From: Ceriagrion tenellum
Taxonomy: Eukaryota > Arthropoda > Insecta > Odonata > Coenagrionidae
Direction of reading: 5' to 3'
Length of the DNA stretch: 64,000 nt
Assembly: GCA_963169105.1 (NCBI GenBank)
Contig: OY720636.1
Coordinates: forward strand, 133,829,233-133,893,232
Each line of letters starts with the position of its first letter. Positions within the stretch are counted from its first letter, which is position 1. Below the pieces are notes generated by a model. The model searched no databases. It was given only the letters and a program-made list of their open reading frames with translations, and was not told the origin of the DNA. Below are positions 34,835 to 48,585 of this stretch, piece after piece. The translations under genes were made by a program, and so were the position numbers.

Positions 34835-35660
34835 GGCAGTATGTACAAATTTCGTATATTGTTAGTTCAGCATAATTCCGGGCCCAGTGGCGCTGACTGC
34901 GGCGTATAACTTGGTCGCGGTTATCTCCGTTCAGTCTGCGCAGCAAGTGGCGTCCTCGGTTTGGCAACATCGCTGTTCCTCGCGGCTTTCTGCAATTCTC
35001 TCACCCAAGACTCTTTCGAGGTTTGATGCCTCGGTGGACTGCGTGGTAGCGGAGTTCTTGTCGTTCGGCGCTACCGCTCCAGTTTTTACTTGGTCCAAAG
35101 CTAATTAAGTGGATTCGCGCAACGGTAATTTCAATAACAAAATTATTGTTATCATGGGACCGCAACAGGTTGGCGCAAGAATAACTCTTTCGGGTGATTA
35201 AGTAGAAAAATAATGAATTGTGTATCTGGAAAGCCACCTTTTTTTATATTAATACTTGGTGCGGAAATTCAAGAATAATGCTAGAATACGACTAATTCTT
35301 TCTTAAAACTACCTCTACCTTCGACAAAAAGTATAATACAGTACCTTTTCTCTCAAACTTGTACTTGTAACCACTCGCAGATTTTCTTGACTAGTTAAAT
35401 GCGAATACTTCGTTTTGAGTTAACAATTAATGCAATGAACGATGGTAGTCTTTCTAAGATGAAACAAACATTTAGTTTTTATCAGTATTTCAAACGATAT
35501 GGAAAGAATGGGTGCGGAAACTTTTAATCAGCGAATGGATTATTATTTCAACATTTGCTGCTCGTTAACATATGATTTTTCCCCATATACTTCTATTTTC
35601 CCATTAGGGAAGAGACAAACACTTTGAAAAACCGAATTTGAAAATAATTGCATGTGCTAA
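34835..35660. other. Unique stretch, no supported gene
   Basis: A GC-richer portion (34870-35110) contains a 73-codon frame with no recognisable features; the rest is AT-rich. No gene is called. Confidence 0.4.
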
Positions 35661-37140
35661 CCCTAGCGAAAATGAGAGCGTGTTCTGAGCGTTTAGGAAC
35701 GAACCACGGAGGTGTTCATAAATTGCGAAGAACACGCTAAGAACACCATCCCAGTGTGTTCTCGAGCGTAAATGTGAATGCCTTGGAGTGATCTCAAACA
35801 CACTACAGAGCGTTTAGCTACGTTCTCGAGTGTTTGTGAACGCCCTGTGAGTCACAATCTTCAGCGTTTCAGAGCGTTTACGTTCATTTCAGAAAATCCT
35901 GTCTAGGGTGATGAGATCGTTCATCAACATAATGTAATATGAACGTTAGGCACTCATCTTGGAATTTGGGAATTTGTCATAATAAAATTATTTTTATAAA
36001 TAAACTTTGTGCCCTTAAAGACCTTTGAAGTTATTATTTTATTACTTCGCATAACGGTAATCATATGCATCGAATAAATTCTTACTGGCTAAGTTCGTTA
36101 AGTAAGTAAATTAAGTAAAAGTAAGTTACTGTTCGTACTGAAGACCTTTCACGCAGGAGACTTACACTCTACCACTACTCTATTTCCTATCTGGATTGAC
36201 TAAGTGTATTTATGCTTTATAAAGGGTGTAGTCGCTTCGTTAGATATGGCTCTGCTCTTAGTACGCGATTTCAACATAGCTGACGTTTATGATCTAAGGC
36301 TGATGATTTATAAGCTCATATCTGACGTCAGGGATGCATATACGGCTTTTCTTTATAACACATTATTATTGGCTTTCTAATATACATTATTTCGAAGTAG
36401 AATTGAGAAAGAAATAAGATTGACCCAATTTTCATGCCGCGTTAGGCCACACTATGGATGCTATTATTAATTTATTATCAATATTGAATATGCATTTGGG
36501 AAACTAGACACCCGGAATTCACGGCTCGCAAGCGACGGATTTGGATTTTTGTGCTCTGTGGGTTGGCACAAAGAAATAGAAAGGATGCATTTATTCCCTT
36601 GAAGACTACCGGAAAGAAAACGGCTGTGTTTTCACTAAATGCACAGATGAAGATGGACCGCTAAAAGATATCCATTAGATGTCTATTAGATATTGATTTT
36701 TGAGGATTGGGTGCGCTTTGTTATTTCTCACAAGGTTATTCTCAAAATAAATTTGTTAGTGGAGTTGAAGTTAATCTCACAATGGATTTGCCATCAAAAT
36801 AGTAATACTGCATCATGGCTTTTGCAGCGTTCCAACATGTTTCAAAACTCACATTGTCGGCATCGTTCATCTGCGTTCCATGACAGCTCAGTCGGACAGC
36901 GTTCTTGAGTGTTCCAGAACATAAATGCAAACACTCTCAGTAGGCGTTTTCTCGGGCGTTTCAGACCTAGGTCTTCGGAACAGCGTTTACGAACGCATGA
37001 GAACAGTGAGGGAAACACAGATTAACGTGGATGAACATCAACAAACACTATGAAAACGCCAAAGAACGTACAGGAACGTTAAAAGAACACCTGTAAACGC
37101 ACTCCAGCAGCGTTATCAGCCTCCTTCATTTTCGCCAGGG
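35661..37140. mobile_element. Unclassified DNA element with short inverted ends and subterminal motif clusters
   Basis: The ends are CCCTAGCGAAAATGA (35661) and the inverse of CCCTGGCGAAAATGA (37126-37140), 14 of 15 bases matching. Just inside both ends, about 230 bases are packed with GAACG, CGTTC and GCGTTT words in both orientations (35675-35890 and 36890-37120). Such clusters are typical transposase binding regions near the ends of some DNA transposons. No transposase frame is seen in the 1480 bp and no clear target duplication was found. Confidence 0.6.
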
Positions 37141-37620
37141 AAATTGTTAGATACTTTTTTTAGAAACATTTTCCAGAAACATTTTTTCTGTTCTCGTCAA
37201 CGTCAATTCCGCATTGTATCTCATGGGGTGAAATGAGGGGGTGAATGACGAATATTTAAATATCCTCCAGTCGACCGCTAGATCTGCTGTCACCCAATTC
37301 ACATTGAAAAGGGCTGTTAACCAAAATTTACTTTCATGATAATATAATCTATCGAATTCATAAATTTTCAAAGCTCTTCCTTGCGAGTCCAAATATCCTG
37401 TTTTATAATTTGAAAATAAATGGATCGCCTTGCACTCATCGCCCCACTGCAGAAATAAAAAAAAACAATTAAAATATGCTCAAATTGGCAACATAAATCA
37501 AGCTTCTAAGGGACGAATTGGAGCCTCCCGTATGTAGTCCTCTTGGTGTGAATCTCGAGTCATTTGTATCGAAAAAAGCCACGAAAAAGTAATGCAATAG
37601 ACGTGGGACACGAAATTTAA

Positions 37621-38426
37621 CCCTTTCGCGCCGAATGCCGCACCTGTGCGGCGAGAATATTCTTCCCTAAACAACGAATGCCGCATATATGCGGCGTGAA
37701 TTTTCCTACCCTAACCAACGAATGCCGCTCCTATGCGGCGCAGGTCGGAAGAAAGTGACCGCGGCGGAAACAATGGACCCACGTACGCGGTCGCCCTTCG
37801 AGATCCGGCTTAGCGCGAGCCCAGGCCCTTCCTCGGCCGCTCTGGTCGACCCCGTCCTATCCTCTCCACGCGGTCAACTACTCTTATTTGCAGTGTTTTT
37901 TCCAAAAAAATATTTGTTGCTTACTTTAGAAATCCAATGTTAGCAATGAATTCATATTTTTTTGCTTACCACATGGAAATTTCAAACGAAATTCTAACGT
38001 TAATATCAACGGAGTTATGGAACAGCAATCGAAGACGGCATTAACGTACGCATTTGGAAAAAATCCGTCAATATGAACGTTAGAACTTCGTTTAAAATTT
38101 CTGCACGCTCAGAAAAACACAATAAATTCATTTTAAATGTAAAAAAATCGATGCGAACTACAAATATTTGTTTATATTAAACATTGCAATTTCAGTCAGT
38201 TAACCGTGGACTCGCGCTGTGAAGGAGTCTTTTAATCCTTCGAGGGTCTGGGACAGCGGCCGAGGAAAGAGATCGGCGACCCGCTGAGTTGGGTCCAAAA
38301 AAGGTTAGGTTGGGAACCTCTGCCTTCCGTCGATGCGAGGAAGCTTCGTACAGGGGAGTGAAGAAAATTTACAAGAGACTCGTAACGAGGAAGAATTTCC
38401 CTCCACGAAGCTCGGGCGCGAAAGGG
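37621..38426. mobile_element. piggyBac-like MITE flanked by TTAA
   Basis: It starts CCCTTTCGCGCC and ends GGGCGCGAAAGGG, flanked by TTAA on both sides (37617-37620, 38427-38430). TTAA duplication with CCC/GGG ends is the piggyBac signature. The 806-bp interior has no transposase; it holds three small hairpins near the left end and an imperfect inverted repeat (37977-38101, arms about 40 bp). It is inserted into the first unit of a 316-bp tandem dimer. Confidence 0.82.
37630..37745. repeat. Three tandem mini-hairpins in the piggyBac-like MITE
   Basis: CGAATGCCGC followed by a variable centre of about 3 to 6 bases and TGCGGCG occurs three times at a spacing of about 45 bp. In each the GCCGCA-type arm pairs with TGCGGC. 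Centres differ while the arms are kept. Confidence 0.8.
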
Positions 38427-38992
38427 TTAAACGTTTCCCTGGCTAAGGTTACTTTAAGAAAATGAAGCATTGAAGGGTAAACTGACCGCACGTTCTCATG
38501 GTAAAATAATTCGCTTCTCTATAAGTGGAGTGAGATCTCACTTCATTTAATACGAGAACTGCCTCCATGAGTAATGCGATAGCCATGAAACCCGATATGG
38601 AGACACTTCCCTGGCAATATAAATCAAGCTTCTACGGGACGAACTGGGGCCTCCCGTATGTACTCCTCTTGGTGTGAATCACGAGTCATTTGTATCGAAA
38701 ACAGGCACGAAAAAGTAATGCGATACACGTGGGAATACGAAATTTGAACTTTTCCCTGGCTAAGGTTACTTTAAGAAAATGAGGCATTGAAGGGTAAACT
38801 GACCGTTTGCTCTCATGGTAAAATAATCCGCGTCTCTATACGTGGAGTAAGATTTCATTTCATTTTATACCAGAACTCCACGAGGACTCCATGAGTAATG
38901 CGATAGCAGCGGTAACCCGATATGGGACGTCCTGATATGGAGACACATCCAATTTCAAAGGCATTGCCCTCGACGAAATATACATTAATTAA

Positions 38993-39301
38993 AATGATGA
39001 GATCCCTATTGAAGATGATGGAGGTGAAAAAGATGATGATGATGATAGGAATATGAGCGATGTAATCGATGATTCATTCTCAAGTTTCGAGCTAGAAAAA
39101 GGGAATGAAACCAGATCACCTAATGTTTCCCCTTGTACTTCGAAAAAAACTTAAAGGATACACGCCCCATGGACAGAGGAGCAAAAACATATTGTGGCAT
39201 CATGTTTTAAGAAACACATACAAAACAAAATACCCCCGAAGAAGAGAACTTGGTTAAAACTTAAAGTTTTTATACAAAACATTTATAAAAAGATGGATTA
39301 G
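38993..39301 (+). pseudogene. Transposon protein C-terminus with one in-frame stop
   Basis: One frame runs from an acidic segment (IPIEDDGGEKDDDDD, then SFSSFELEKGN) through a single in-frame TAA (39152-39154) to APWTEEQKHIVASCFKKHIQ and RTWLKLKVFIQNIYKKMD before its stop. The W-T-E-E-Q.....F.KHI......W...K.F.QN pattern resembles the C-terminal region of uncharacterised transposon proteins I remember from insects and fish; the segment between the two halves appears deleted. Confidence 0.45.
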
Positions 39302-41959
39302 TTATGTACAATGATATTGTAAAAGTAAATTTCAAAGGCAAAATAGCCTAAGCAGCCTTTGTAATACTTGTTTAACCCAAAGAGAGTTTTTGTATTACTC
39401 AATTTTTTTAATATATCAGTACATTTTTTTAAATCAAATTTTGCGGTTTCTTTGCTGCCTCATAAAAAATTGTACCACTGATTTTGATCCACAAGACCAG
39501 TTATTTAATTTGTAAATTTCATTGATCTTGTGAATTATATTGAAAGTCTTTAATTTTAAATCAAAGTGTGTTTGCTTTTTTCTCAAAGTGGCATATTTAG
39601 TTGATAATCCAATATAATATTGCAGTAGTGATGAAATAAACTGCATAACCCCTTCAATGCCAATGTATTTATTTTGAATATTGACAAAAATTTTCCTCTC
39701 TGCAGAAGTTAAACCCGAATTAATTGATACTGCTTTCCAATGTTTATCCTCATAGAAAGGTGACTTTAATTGATGGTATTAAAACCTTTGGCTCAATTAT
39801 ATGTACAATTTATCCTAATCTTACTTCAGCCAATAAAGTTTGAAAACTGCGTTACTCTTCACAATCAATGAGTTCAGGCTACTATCCATAAGTTCGGTAG
39901 CTACTGAATCCGCGAACAATTTTCCAGCTAAAGATACACCAGCAACTGAGATTTTAAGGAAAAGGATGTCGGTAAAGAACCAAATAATGGGGGTAAAGTA
40001 AGTGGTTTTTAAACTTTTTTCTAACGGAAATCTGACAATGTACTCAAAGATACCAACTTAAAACCGCCTTTACCGCGAAAATAATTATCGTTTGTCATTT
40101 TTTTTCTACTGTGCGGAATTGAATCTTCTTTATTAAATCCTCGGCAGTAGTTTCCCATTGTTAAATTTTACCAGAGCCTATCTATATTGCCTAGCACTTA
40201 TGCCATTATAAAATCTTTCCCCCGGATTATCTCCTCCCGCCCCACGATTTTGTGGAAATGCGTCTGTAAGGTAATGCAGGAAGTGAGATTTAACGAGATT
40301 TGGCACCCTATTGCATTTTAAGTGGCAATAGGGCAACAAATAAAAGTTGTTCCTCACCTCTCTTAAGCTTTTCTGCTTTCAGCATCCCATTGTTTATTAT
40401 ATTTTGAAATTCAGGGCCTAGGGTTATCTTCCTGTTTTCAGGTCCAGTAAAAATGCTTTCCTTTAGACGTAGCTCTTCACTATATGCTGTGAAAATATTT
40501 CCACTTAGTACTAGAAACCACTTTCATATTTTCTCAGCATTTTATCAAAATTCTTAATCAGTCATTACTTGATAAGCAAAGGAGGGAGAAGCATTTCCTT
40601 CGGACCAACTAAAGGATAGTAGAGTAAATTGTAATTTTCTAGGTTATAAATTCTTCTTTAAGCCACAGTTTTTCAAGGAAGAGATATTTCCCGTCTTTGC
40701 TGTCCCATAAACATTAGAAAAGTTATATTTTTTGTGGAGTCATGGAAGTTGTGAAAAGTGAAGTTAAATTTTGAGCCCCCACCGTAATTATACAAGTTCT
40801 GATTCGCGGCCCACGTCATCGCGTTGTCATCACGATAAACACGTTGTGTCCTTGGCTTTATAAAAAGCAAGGGTTTTGGCATTCTTCTTCTTAAATGAAG
40901 TTTAACTTACTCTTTTTTTTGCATTTGATATGCAAAAAGAATATAATTTAGCATTCTATTGACTCATGTATTTCATGGTAACATTTTAATGTGTTTTAGT
41001 GATAGAAGTAATGCCAGCAAATATAAAATCCCTTTCTAACTTACGAAGATTAATTGACCCCTTTTTCAGCCGCTTATGTTTTATTTTTTTATTATTTTTC
41101 ACGTAAATTATTGTATTTTAATTAAATTGAACAACTATTCTCAACTTGAAACGAAAACAGTTTGAGAGTCATTCACGGATATCGCGTGTCCACACATAAT
41201 GAAATAAAACGGCGAATTTGGTGGAATGTGACATGATGGAAACTTATTGATTTACAAATCCTTATTAGAATACCAAGTGCATTGTGAGAGAAATATTTGT
41301 ATGCATGTTGCTTAAACCGTGTCGGCTAGTTTTATTGGAAGAATCTTCGTGTAGTATTGGGAAAATCTTCGATCTTTTCCCTGCAAATCGATTTCGTGAC
41401 ACAGTGCTGCGTGATAGGCCACCGCGGGCTTACCTAGTTGACTGCGCCAGTCAAATTCCTCTCTCGCTTTCCTCTAGGCGTGTTTATAGCATACCGAAAC
41501 AAAACTGAAATACATGAATGAGGAGCAAAAAAGATATTGATTTCAATAAAACTTGGCTAAGTATGCTCCTAGTGATCCAATGTTTACCCCTATGCTGATT
41601 ATAATCGTTGTTTGGCAGTTGTAGACAATTAGTCAATAGTAGTTAATAGTTAAGTGCAACACGTTTACCCATTTTATGCAATAGCAGCTATAAACTGCAA
41701 AAATGACAAGCGAGAGCGAAGTTTCCATGATAGATAAATTTGGCAACAGCGCAGGAAGGCAAAATGATATCGCAGTGGTAGTAAATATACAAAATGGATT
41801 CCAAATTGATGATGAAATGTAAAAAATATACTCTGGACGCTATAATGATTGGTTATGAAAGGATGCCAAAATGTTACCTGTCTGTACGGATTCAAGGTGC
41901 ACGTATATCTCCTGTAAAAAAATAGTTGTCGCAAAACAAAATAGTACACAAGGGCGGAA
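39302..41959. other. AT-rich unique sequence, no gene seen
   Basis: About 2.7 kb with no supported frame, RNA or repeat. Short frames here are below what chance allows in such sequence. Confidence 0.5.
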
Positions 41960-42019
41960 ATCACTCGGTTGTTCTACATACGCGATAAAATAGAAATATA
42001 TATAAATATTTCTGGTGGA

Positions 42020-43856
<1,837 letters not shown>

Positions 43857-44368
43857 TAAAATTTTGGTTCAATTTCTGTATTCGTTGATTTTCTTTAAAT
43901 TTCCCAGCCCAAAATGAGCTTATTGCAATCGGAGCAATAACTTTTATATAAACCCTGAGTAAAATAAGGGTTGTGCGACTATGTTTTGCACCATTTTAAG
44001 TTTGTAAAACTATAAAACTAATACCTGTATTGAAAATGTTGACAGCAGTGATACGGTTAAATAAACTTTCATATCCATTAGCAGGTCAAAAGAAATTAGA
44101 AAAAATGTACCTAATTTGAAATAAATTCGATAAATGGTTTAAACAGTTATTGAAGAAGAGTAATAATAATCAGAGATAAACCATACTATCTTCCAAATTA
44201 TGGTGCTTAGATATAAAATATAGTCAAACATTCGCGAACATAAAAATTTTTTGGTTCCTTTCAAATTATATGTTTAATGATTTTCCAAAAATAAACAATA
44301 GTAAAAACTAGATGGATGCATGAAAACATCACATTCAGATTCAGGCACAGTCAAAATGTTTCACCCAT

Positions 44369-44376
44369 TTCATACG
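44369..44376. repeat. hAT target-site duplication, left
   Basis: TTCATACG, repeated exactly at 48586-48593. The empty site in the other block-B copy (about 14129-14136) reads TTCATACA. Confidence 0.95.
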
Positions 44377-44600
44377 CATGGGCGTAGCCAGGGAATTTGG
44401 CTGGGGGGGGCCATGGGACCACCTACCTTCCGGGGGGTACCCCCACTTCAAGAGAGGGTGCTTCTCCCCCAGAAATGTTTGAAATTGAACCTTCTCAGAA
44501 CTGAAATTAAGCCTAATTGCTGATGACATTTTTGTAAAATACTGAAAGGGATTGTTGTAGGCTAGAAAATGATCACACCGAGTTGGAAAATAAAATAGCT

Positions 44601-44606
44601 TTTATT
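44601..44606 (-). terminator. Possible polyadenylation signal of the hAT transposase
   Basis: AATAAA on the minus strand about 130 bases after the transposase stop, still within the element. Confidence 0.35.
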
Positions 44607-44734
44607 TTCAACGAGGATTTATACATTTTCAGAGGGATCATAGTAAATTTTGGGATGGTTATCTGCTAATAAATTAAATACAACTTCAATATTAATTTAA
44701 AGTGAAAACAAAGAAAAGGAACAAAATATTTGGT

Positions 44735-47059
44735 TTAAAGGAATTTTCTGTTTTTTTGACAAAAATGTTCAATGATGGTAGTGCTGGGAACCCTTTCTTT
44801 AACAAGTTTTTTTTCGATGTGAAGAATGGATAGATTTGAAAATCTTGATTGCCCGGTTGTAGACCGAATCCATGACTTGATTCTTCGCATGACTGAAAAA
44901 CTTCTTTCACATCCACCCGAGCTGACGGGCAGGCCGATTGCTACTTGGAGAAGTCTGTAAACATTCGGCATGATATCTTCATTTATTTCTGCTCTGACAT
45001 TTTTAAGTTTGACCTCTAGTTCCTTGTTTTTTAATATATTTCTCAATACTGTAGCCTCGGCATTTAAGGAATGGGCATCAATATTCAAAATTTCTTTGTA
45101 ATTATTAATGAAATCTTCAGCTTCAGTCAAGTTCAACTGAGTAAAGGCATCCGCTGCCTTTGCCAGGGGAACGGACTCAAACCTGTGCTGAAAATGTGAA
45201 ATAACGTTATCCAAAACCCTGTTGTACACATTGATTTTCCAGTAATCTCGAGTGTTGGGGTTGGTGTCAGATGGTAGATCGGTCAGCTGGCTTTTTCCTA
45301 CGGTAGTTTCAACATAGTAATCGCTCATTTTTGCGGGCGGCTGCTGCCTTCTTTTCTTTGAGACAGACACAGGCTCTAGCAAAATGTCGTTATTGTTCGC
45401 AAATTCTACTATCTCGGCCCATAAACCATCAAAATTATTTCTGCTCTCTGCCAAAGTAGTTTGAATGCTGGCAATAACTGAACTTGCTCTCCCGAGCGTC
45501 GCATCTGGGCCTTGCAAATACTTACTCAGCACGTTGGTCACCGATAAAACTGAATGGATTACGAAAAGATTAACAACGAATTCAGGTTGTACGATAGATC
45601 TCAACAAACCGATGGCCTCCACCATACCCCCATCTCGTGCAGCGTTGATTTCCTCCTCAAGGGCTTCCTTGATTGCGTTGAAGTTATTTTTTACAACGTT
45701 ACAATTTGTGTAACGGCAGCACCATCTTGTACTACTTAAGCTCCCCATTTCTTTCCCACCCTTAATGCCTAGCTTCTTTTGGATCTCTGCTAAGATGGCA
45801 TGATTACCAGGTTGTGAATAGTGCATATGGAGGGCTTCAAGAGTATTGAAGAAAATGTAAGCTGACTGGATATCGTTGCAGGAATAGACAACGGCCAAAT
45901 TTACTTTGTGAGCTAAGCAGTGGATATAAATTGCCTGTGGGTGTAACTCTTTCATTTTCACCTGGAGACCTGCGTTCTTTCCTGACATTACGCTGGCACC
46001 ATCGTATGATTGTCCAATCATTGGTATATCGTCCAAGCTGTATTTAGTTAAAAAATCTTGAATCATTTGGCTTAGCGACTCGGAATCTCTTGCTGTGGAA
46101 CAATTTAAGAAACCGAGAAACCTTTCGATGGGCTCCAATCCTCTTACGTACCTCAAAACTACTGACAACTGTTCTTCTTTGTAACATTTGGCTTCATCAA
46201 CCATCAATGAATAAAACCCACACTCCCGCACTTCCTTTACAATTTCTTGAAGAGTTAGACCGCCTGCAACTTCTATTATTTCGTTCTGAACCGTTGGGCT
46301 GCAGTAGTTAAGGCACTGCTCAAAATGTTTGACAAAAAAGTCATCATACTTCGCAAAAAGCTTACACAATTCAACAAAGTTTCCTCTATTCTGAGATTCA
46401 GAGCTCTCATCATGTCCTCTCAGTGGCATGCCTTGACAACTGAGATAGGAAATAATATCAGCTACTTCTGTCAAGTAACGTTTTTTCTCTTCAATCTCTT
46501 CTTTACTCTGATTTACGACTCTCGCGTGTACAGTACCAGATGCGTTAGCCATTTGGTACCCCAGATACTTTTGATGACAATCCAAATGAGATCCTGATTT
46601 TTCGTGTTTTTCGATCGCATCTTTTAATTTTTTCCATTTGCAAAACCCCGTTTTAATAAACTTTTCGTTTTGGTCTCGCACAACCCCGGTAAAGAAAAGT
46701 CTACACACAAAGCAGTATGCTCGATCTTTTTCCACACTGTACTCCAACCACTGGTGTTTTTCATAGTAAGCGTCGGAAAATGATCGGTTTCTGTCACCAA
46801 ATAGTGTTTTCGGGAAATTAATTTTCAGTTGTTTCGGTCCAGTTTCCAAAGTACCAAGATCTGTCGGTTCAGATGCTCTTTCCTCGATTACTTCCATTTT
46901 TTCATCTGCGGCTTTCGTTGAAGTTTCAAACGCTGACGGTGCAGAGGAGGGGAATGTGCGGTCGTCTCTGGGAGGATCATCATCTTGACGTTGATCATTT
47001 TTTGGAGGGGGAGAGAGAGTTTTCTTGAAAAATGATCGAATATCTGAAACTTTCTTCAT
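44735..47059 (-). CDS. hAT transposase (ZMYM1/TTF-zinc-finger type)
   Basis: An uninterrupted frame of 774 codons from the ATG of MKKVSDIRSFFKKT. The frame is open seven codons further up (from 47080), but TTCTATTTTGTTTTTCTTTAG just before GTGCAAGATGAAG is a strong splice acceptor, so the start at 47059 is preferred and an upstream non-coding exon is likely. Counting from the 47080 Met: a TTF-type zinc finger at about 88-175 (AYCFVCRLF, then HEKSGSHLDCH), first catalytic Asp in SLMVDEA (295), second in QSYDGASVMSG (360), the C-x2-H motif in IHCLAHKVNLAV (388-391), STRW (450-453), and a C-terminal dimerisation region at about 705-760 (SSGGCERSFSVMRRIKS). It cuts and pastes the element. All expected landmarks are present and no stop is seen, so it may be active or recently active. 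A domesticated gene is less likely given intact ends. Confidence 0.93.
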   Translation of the reverse strand: MKKVSDIRSFFKKTLSPPPKNDQRQDDDPPRDDRTFPSSAPSAFETSTKAADEKMEVIEERASEPTDLGTLETGPKQLKINFPKTLFGDRNRSFSDAYYEKHQWLEYSVEKDRAYCFVCRLFFTGVVRDQNEKFIKTGFCKWKKLKDAIEKHEKSGSHLDCHQKYLGYQMANASGTVHARVVNQSKEEIEEKKRYLTEVADIISYLSCQGMPLRGHDESSESQNRGNFVELCKLFAKYDDFFVKHFEQCLNYCSPTVQNEIIEVAGGLTLQEIVKEVRECGFYSLMVDEAKCYKEEQLSVVLRYVRGLEPIERFLGFLNCSTARDSESLSQMIQDFLTKYSLDDIPMIGQSYDGASVMSGKNAGLQVKMKELHPQAIYIHCLAHKVNLAVVYSCNDIQSAYIFFNTLEALHMHYSQPGNHAILAEIQKKLGIKGGKEMGSLSSTRWCCRYTNCNVVKNNFNAIKEALEEEINAARDGGMVEAIGLLRSIVQPEFVVNLFVIHSVLSVTNVLSKYLQGPDATLGRASSVIASIQTTLAESRNNFDGLWAEIVEFANNNDILLEPVSVSKKRRQQPPAKMSDYYVETTVGKSQLTDLPSDTNPNTRDYWKINVYNRVLDNVISHFQHRFESVPLAKAADAFTQLNLTEAEDFINNYKEILNIDAHSLNAEATVLRNILKNKELEVKLKNVRAEINEDIMPNVYRLLQVAIGLPVSSGGCERSFSVMRRIKSWIRSTTGQSRFSNLSILHIEKKLVKERVPSTTIIEHFCQKNRKFL

Positions 47060-48585
47060 CTTGCACCTAAAGAAAAACAAAATAGAAGGGAAAAATCACA
47101 AGATTGCGCGAAACATAATCAACTGCACAACACTATAGTGCTTTCCACATTTAGTTGACAGTATGGACTCTTATGCAGATTCGTTTCCCATGTTAATCTC
47201 CATAAGGGCGGGCGTGCGCTGTTATCAAATGCAGCATAAAAATTAATATTGCACTATGCACTGAATAAAAATGTGCCATAATGCATAAAGAGACGTTTCA
47301 TTTAATGGTGTCAATAGTTTTTCGATAAAGTTTATAAAAAATATTTCCATAAACTTCCCCTGCAAACGCGGTTCTTTTCACTCGATTGTCGGCAAACCGT
47401 TCCTCGTGCTGGATTAAAACTTTTACATAAAGGTTCCTCATACCATTTTCTTCGTAACAGTGCTCATGTTTTTTGTGGTTAATTGAGCTAAAATGTTGTT
47501 ATACTGATGTAAATATCTTAAGGACAAAAAATTGAATTTTTGCAAGGTAAAAAGTAGCCGCCTGCTAACTTACGTATTTTACATTGTAGGTCCATTAATG
47601 CTGCATATGAAATGTTAATAAAAGTATAAAGTTGTTTTTAGTGCTTAAATCATATCTTTATCTCAATCGTGAAGGGAGTTACAACGTTTTTATCTTAAGA
47701 AAAATGATTACGGCGCCGTCGAGGCGCGATGTTTGCTCAGTCTGCAAGTGAAGACAGGAGGCAATTAGCAACGGCAGCATCATATATCATAGTTGGTGTT
47801 TTGTGACTTGACTAAATTGCATCGAGAGAAATAAAGAACCTTATCTGCAGGATGAAACCCTCACGTCATCCCGATTCCCTGTCACAAGACACCGGCGTCA
47901 TTTCATTTGGAAACTTACCTTTTCACTCCGCGCGTTATCACGTAATCCGCAAGATGCACCGGTTTGCTGTCACTGGGAGCGCCGCGGGAACCACACTTTT
48001 AACACCACACTCACCACAGTGGTTGAAGAAAAACTGGCCAACTGGCGCCAGCACTCCAGCACAGCGCGACGTACGACGCGCGGCTTGTCTGTCAATGTAA
48101 ACCAACAACAATCCTGTCGATGCTTGTTGAGGCGGGCAAGCCGGCGCGGCGGGTGGAATGATGAGGTGAGGTGGCAAGGGAGGGGGGAAGAAACAGCCAG
48201 GCAAGCGCGCTGCCGGGCAGAGACTAGAGGTCCTACGTAGGGTAATATAGTAACTCTTCTGAAACGAGTGCCGAGCACCTCAGCTACACCGCTGGAGCCA
48301 GACGAAGCAGACGAACAAAGCAGCAGTGCCTGTCCGCGGCGCACATTTTCAAACTTCGCAGTGCTGCCCCGGCTGCTTCAGTGTAAATTGTAGCTTACCT
48401 TCGGCCAAAATATAGAACCAAAGGGACCGCACCGCCGTGCTGTGGCTCGGCCGCAGGCGCGCGGTTGCCAGCGCTGTGTGAAGCGTGGCCACCACAATTT
48501 AGATTTGTCAAATTTTTCTGGGGGGGGCCACGAGCCTTCTGGGGGGGGCCGGGCCCCCCCAGGGACCCCCCTAGCTACGCCCATG
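47060..48585 (-). promoter_or_regulatory. hAT 5' region (leader, likely intron and promoter)
   Basis: No coding frame is seen in this 1.5 kb upstream of the transposase. The part from 47700 to 48560 is GC-rich, as expected of a promoter and first non-coding exon; the acceptor next to 47069 implies an intron here. The last 80 bases are G/C-run-rich subterminal sequence. Confidence 0.45.

Larger units (their letters stand above)
37487..38935 (+). repeat. Tandem dimer of a 316-bp unit, first unit interrupted
   Basis: Unit 1 (37487-38612) is about 316 bp once the 810-bp piggyBac-like insertion is discounted; unit 2 starts at 38613 with GGCAATATAAATCAAGCTTC. They share TCATTTGTATCGAAAA and TTCCCTGGCTAAGGTTACTT. 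Unit 2 has no insertion and serves as the empty site (TTTGAA where unit 1 has TTTAA). Confidence 0.85.
44377..48585 (-). mobile_element. Complete hAT DNA transposon
   Basis: A 4209-bp element with inverted ends CATGGGCGTAGC (12 bp exact, 15 of 16 bp with one mismatch), then G-rich subterminal sequence on both sides, and a perfect 8-bp duplication. The eight-base duplication and the CA.GGGCGTAGC end are hallmarks of the hAT superfamily. It encodes one transposase on the minus strand and a GC-rich 5' region of about 1.5 kb. The whole element is absent from the other block-B copy, so it inserted after the duplication, or at least into this copy. Confidence 0.95.

Noticed and set aside
37630..37745. 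CRISPR-like array of short palindromic repeats
   Set aside because: Only three units, inside a TTAA-flanked MITE in a eukaryotic genome, with no cas genes.
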